From assembly GCF_022437945.1 (NCBI RefSeq), contig NZ_CP092535.1, forward strand, positions 4,092,001 to 4,156,000: a stretch of 64,000 nt of DNA, written 5' to 3'. The position numbers and the translations under genes were made by a program. The notes under the pieces were generated by a model. That model worked only from the letters and a program-made list of their open reading frames with translations, was not told the DNA's origin and searched no databases. Positions 61,177 through 64,000 of the stretch are shown here, piece by piece. Within the stretch, counting starts at the first letter, position 1. The number at the start of each line of letters is the position of its first letter. Source of the DNA: Nocardioides sp. TF02-7 (GTDB lineage: Bacteria; Actinomycetota; Actinomycetes; Propionibacteriales; Nocardioidaceae).

Positions 61177-62194
61177 TTGCTCACCGTCGCGCGCGCTCTC
61201 GTCGCGCTGCTCGTCGCTGCCGCCATGCTCGCGGTCGCGCCCGCTCACGCGACGGGTGGGCAGGAGCCGGTCGTCGTGACCGGCCGGGTCGTCGACCGCG
61301 CCGGCACGCCGGTGCCCGACGTCGCGATCCTCGCCGAGCTCTCCGCCGGACGCTGGGTGGAGGTCGGCCGCGCCGACGACCACGGCGACTACCGCGTGGA
61401 GCTCGACCTGGACGATGAGGACGACCAGGACGGCCCGGTCTACCTCGGCGTCGGCCTGCTGGGCGACCTGCACTACTACGGCGCGAACCTGGTGGGGGAC
61501 GGAGCGCCGTACCGGCCGGGGGCGGTCCACGACATGGACCTCGTGGTCCCCGAGCTCGCCGAGGTCTCCGGCACCGTGAGCGACCCCTCGGGCAACCCGG
61601 TGCCCGGCGCGACCGTCGCCTTCGCCGACCTGGAGGTTCGCAAGGAGGGAAGCCTGGTGACGGACGACGCCGGGCAGTACCGAGTGCGGTTGCTTCCTGG
61701 CGCCACCTTCCGCGTGCAGGTCGAGGCGGACGGCTTCAGGGTCCTCGACCGGGATGTCGACCTTCCGGCACCGGGGCCGCAGACCTGGGACTGGACGCTC
61801 GCCCCGGCCGGTCCGCAAAGCCGACCCGCGGGCGCACCGGCCGAGTCGACCGCGGATGAAGGTCGTTCGCTCGGTCGGTCCCCGCCGTGCAGTGGTGCGG
61901 TTCCAGCGACCGGCGGCCGGCGGTGCCCCGACGGCGTTCCAGGCGCAGTGCCGGCACCGCGGCGCCGCCCTGCGCGGCGCGCGTGACCGGTCGTCGCCGG
62001 TCGTGGTGACCAGGCTCCGCCCGCGGACGGCGTACCGGTGCCGGGTGCGGGCGCGGAACGAGGCAGGATGGAGCCCGTTCTCCCCCGTGGTCGCCGCGGT
62101 TCCGGACGCCCGCGCGCCGGCGCTGACCCGCCGTTCGCACCCGGGTTGTGACCCGGGTCTCGCGCCGGCGGCAACTAAGGCTGGCCTTGCTTGA
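61177..62194 (+). CDS. Secreted protein with carboxypeptidase-regulatory-like repeats and an Fn3-like C-terminus
   Basis: 338 residues after removing one extra base near 61815. TTG at 61177 has an AGGGGGAAA Shine-Dalgarno; signal peptide RALVALLVAAAMLAVAPAHA. Two CarboxypepD_reg-like beta sandwiches (VVVTGRVVDRAGTPVPDVAI; EVSGTVSDPSGNPVPGATVA) are followed by a basic Fn3-like domain (RAVVRFQRPAAGGAPTAFQ, TRLRPRTAYRCRVRARNEAG). Such proteins stay on the surface or bind polymers. It lies where mptB is found in mycobacteria. Confidence 0.72.
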
Positions 62195-62224
62195 ACCCCC
62201 GGAATCATTAACGCAACACTGTTG
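62177..62224 (+). promoter_or_regulatory. Candidate operators upstream of the suf operon
   Basis: Two short palindromes precede sufR: AAGGCTGGCCTT (62177-62188; arms AAGGC/GCCTT) and CAACACTGTTG (62214-62224). The second, next to the start, could be the SufR autoregulatory site; the first resembles an iron-regulator half-site weakly. Neither matches a consensus closely enough to be firm. Confidence 0.35.
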
Positions 62225-62235
62225 TTGTGGAAAGC

Positions 62236-62949
62236 ATGGGCATCGACACCGACCAGCCGACGCGGCAGCGCGTCGCGCGGTCGATCCTGGTCGACGGCCC
62301 GTCCACGGCGGCGGCACTGGCCGAGCGGCTCGACCTCACGCCGGCGGCGGTCCGCCGGCACCTCGACCACCTGGTCGAGGAGGGGAGCCGTCGAGGTCCG
62401 TGAGCCGCGCCACGTCGGCACCCGCGGCCGGGGGCGGCCGGCCAAGGTCTTCGCGCTGACCGAGCGAGGGCGCGACGGCTTCGACCAGCAGTACGACGAC
62501 CTCGCCAGCGAGGCGCTGCGGTTCCTCGCCGAGACCGCCGGCGAGGACGGCGTACGCGCGTTCGCCGAGCGCCGGGCGTCGTTCATCGGCGACCGGTTCG
62601 CCGAGGTGGCGAAGGCACACCCGGAGGCCTCGCCGGCCGAGGTGCTGGCGATGGTCTTCACCGCCGAGGGCTACGCCGCCACCGTGCGGGACGTGCCGGT
62701 GGGGGAGCAGCTGTGCCAGCAGCACTGCCCGGTCTCCCACGTCGCCCACGAGTTCCCCCCAGCTGTGCGAGGCCGAGACCGAGGCGATCAGCCGGGTCCT
62801 CCGCCGCCACGTCCAGCGGCTCGCCACGATCGCCCACGGCGACGGCGTGTGCACCACCGCGATCCCCCGACATCTCCCGCATCCCGATCGCCGACGCAAG
62901 CAGCACCCCAGGCCCGATCCACGAGAAGAAGGAGCAGGTCACTCCATGA
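62236..62949 (+). CDS. sufR: Iron-sulfur cluster biogenesis regulator SufR
   Basis: 236 residues after removing three extra bases (near 62392, 62757 and 62866). N-terminal winged helix (QRVARSILVDGPSTAAALAE, DLTPAAVRRHLDHLVEEG), then RGRPAKVFALTERGRDGF. The C-terminal part has the cysteine ligands EQLCQQHCPVS and PQLCEAE expected for a [4Fe-4S]-sensing SufR. It represses the suf operon when the cluster is present. An upstream in-frame GTG at 62227 is an alternative start. Its stop overlaps the sufB ATG by 4 bases. Confidence 0.9.
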
Positions 62950-64000
62950 CCTCCATCGAAGACCTCAACCCCGAGCTGAAGGGGGATCGGCCGCTACGAG
63001 TTCGGCTGGGCCGACCCCGACGTCGCCGGTGCCCAGGCCCAGCGCGGCCTCAACGAGGCCGTCGTGCGCGACATCTCCGCCAAGAAGGACGAGCCGCAGT
63101 GGATGCTCGACCTGCGGCTGAAGGGCCTCAAGCTCTTCCACCGCAAGCCAATGCCCACGTGGGGCTCGGACCTGTCGGCGATCGACTTCGACAACATCAA
63201 GTACTTCGTGCGCTCCAGCGAGAAGCAGGCCGCCTCCTGGGAGGACCTGCCCGAGGACATCCGCAACACCTACGACAAGCTCGGCATCCCGGAGGCGGAG
63301 AAGCAGCGCCTCGTGGCGGGCGTCGCCGCGCAGTACGAGTCCGAGGTGGTCTACCACTCGATCCGCGAGGACCTCGAGGCGCAGGGCGTGCTGTTCCTCG
63401 ACACCGACACCGCGCTCAAGGAGCACCCGGAGATCTTCCAGGAGTACTTCGGCACGGTGATCCCCGTCGGCGACAACAAGTTCGCCGCGCTCAACACCGC
63501 GGTGTGGTCGGGCGGCTCGTTCATCTACGTGCCGAAGGGCGTGCACGTCGACATCCCGCTGCAGGCCTACTTCCGGATCAACACCGAGAACATGGGCCAG
63601 TTCGAGCGGACGCTGATCATCGTCGACGAGGACGCCTACGTGCACTACGTCGAGGGCTGCACCGCGCCGATCTACAGCTCCGACTCGCTGCACTCCGCGG
63701 TCGTCGAGATCATCGTCAAGAAGGGCGGCCGCTGCCGCTACACGACCATCCAGAACTGGTCCAACAACGTCTACAACCTGGTGACCAAGCGCGCGGTCTG
63801 CGAGGCCGGCGCCACCATGGAGTGGGTCGACGGCAACATCGGCTCCAAGGTGACGATGAAGTACCCCGCCGTCTACCTCATGGGCGAGCACGCCAAGGGC
63901 GAGACCCTGTCGATCGCGTTCGCCGGCGAGGGCCAGCATCAGGACGCCGGCGCCAAGATGGTGCACGCGGCGCCCCCACACGTCGAGCTCGATCCTGAGC
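62946..64000 (+). CDS. sufB: Fe-S cluster assembly scaffold SufB (partial, runs off window end)
   Basis: About 350 residues are present. YEFGWADPDVAGAQAQRGLN, VRDISAKKDEPQWMLDLRLK, FVRSSEKQAASWEDLPEDI, AALNTAVWSGGSFIYVPKGV and QHQDAGAKMVHAAPHTSSS are diagnostic. SufB forms the scaffold with SufC and SufD. Extra bases near 62985 (G run) and 63974 (C run) break the frame. The rest of the suf operon should follow outside the window. No intein is seen in the visible part, unlike the M. tuberculosis gene. Confidence 0.94.

Noticed and set aside
62946..64000. Intein in SufB as in M. tuberculosis
   Set aside because: The visible sequence is continuous SufB family sequence, with no intein block motifs; the part beyond the window cannot be judged.

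Overview
The window is very GC-rich with actinobacterial gene content: an F420-dependent oxidoreductase, KstR-type steroid operators, RbpA, WhiA, SufR-SufB and a maleylpyruvate-isomerase/DinB-fold protein. The gene set fits a Nocardioides-like member of the Propionibacteriales best, but that is an inference from content. Two long blocks follow gene orders I remember from Mycobacterium tuberculosis: 1-21.9 kb resembles the cholesterol cluster around fadD19-echA19-ltp3/ltp4-kshA, and 34.7-64 kb resembles uvrC...whiA-gap-pgk-tpi-secG...tkt-tal...ctaB-ctaA-ABC-sufR-sufB.

Layout. 1-4.0 kb: two thiolase-fold lipid-transfer-type genes, a double DUF35 protein and, divergently, an LLM-class F420 oxidoreductase. 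4.0-7.6 kb: a small unknown gene, then a two-gene redox/phosphorelay pair (receiver-glutaredoxin-like-thioredoxin-reductase-like fusion plus a cyclic-nucleotide-binding-domain histidine kinase). 7.6-9.8 kb: a secreted PQQ-type sugar dehydrogenase with a PKD domain. 10-22 kb: steroid degradation genes (two acyl-CoA ligases, enoyl-CoA hydratase, nitronate-monooxygenase-like protein, SDR, two acyl-CoA dehydrogenases, KshA and KshB). Four KstR-type operators mark the divergent promoters of the 1-22 kb block. A cytochrome b561 gene inside it is flanked by two inverted arrays of a 22-bp repeat. 22-29 kb: small secreted protein, cold-shock protein, GMC oxidoreductase, NYN protein, peptidase E, RtcB, metallo-beta-lactamase and DinB-type protein. 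29-39.6 kb: uvrA with an SOS box, two Rieske lipoproteins, a TTC38-like protein and uvrC-rapZ-yvcK-whiA. 39.6-46.4 kb: a four-gene MacB/FtsX-type ABC exporter. 46.6-50.3 kb: gap-pgk-tpiA-secG-rbpA. 50.3-50.8 kb: a repeat-rich gap. 50.8-56.5 kb: tkt-tal-pgi-pgl. 56.7-60.3 kb: ctaB facing ctaA and an ABC exporter pair. 60.3-64 kb: small membrane and secreted proteins, then sufR-sufB, cut by the window end.

Sequence quality. Roughly fifty single-base indels interrupt otherwise intact, often essential genes. Almost all are one extra base in a G or C run; a few are missing bases. I annotate these as intact CDSs with sequence errors, not pseudogenes, so lengths in amino acids are after mental correction.

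A repeated promoter pattern runs through the window: a TANNNT hexamer ends 6-7 bases before an ATG or GTG that has no Shine-Dalgarno sequence, which predicts many leaderless mRNAs. In the steroid block the KstR operator overlaps this hexamer.
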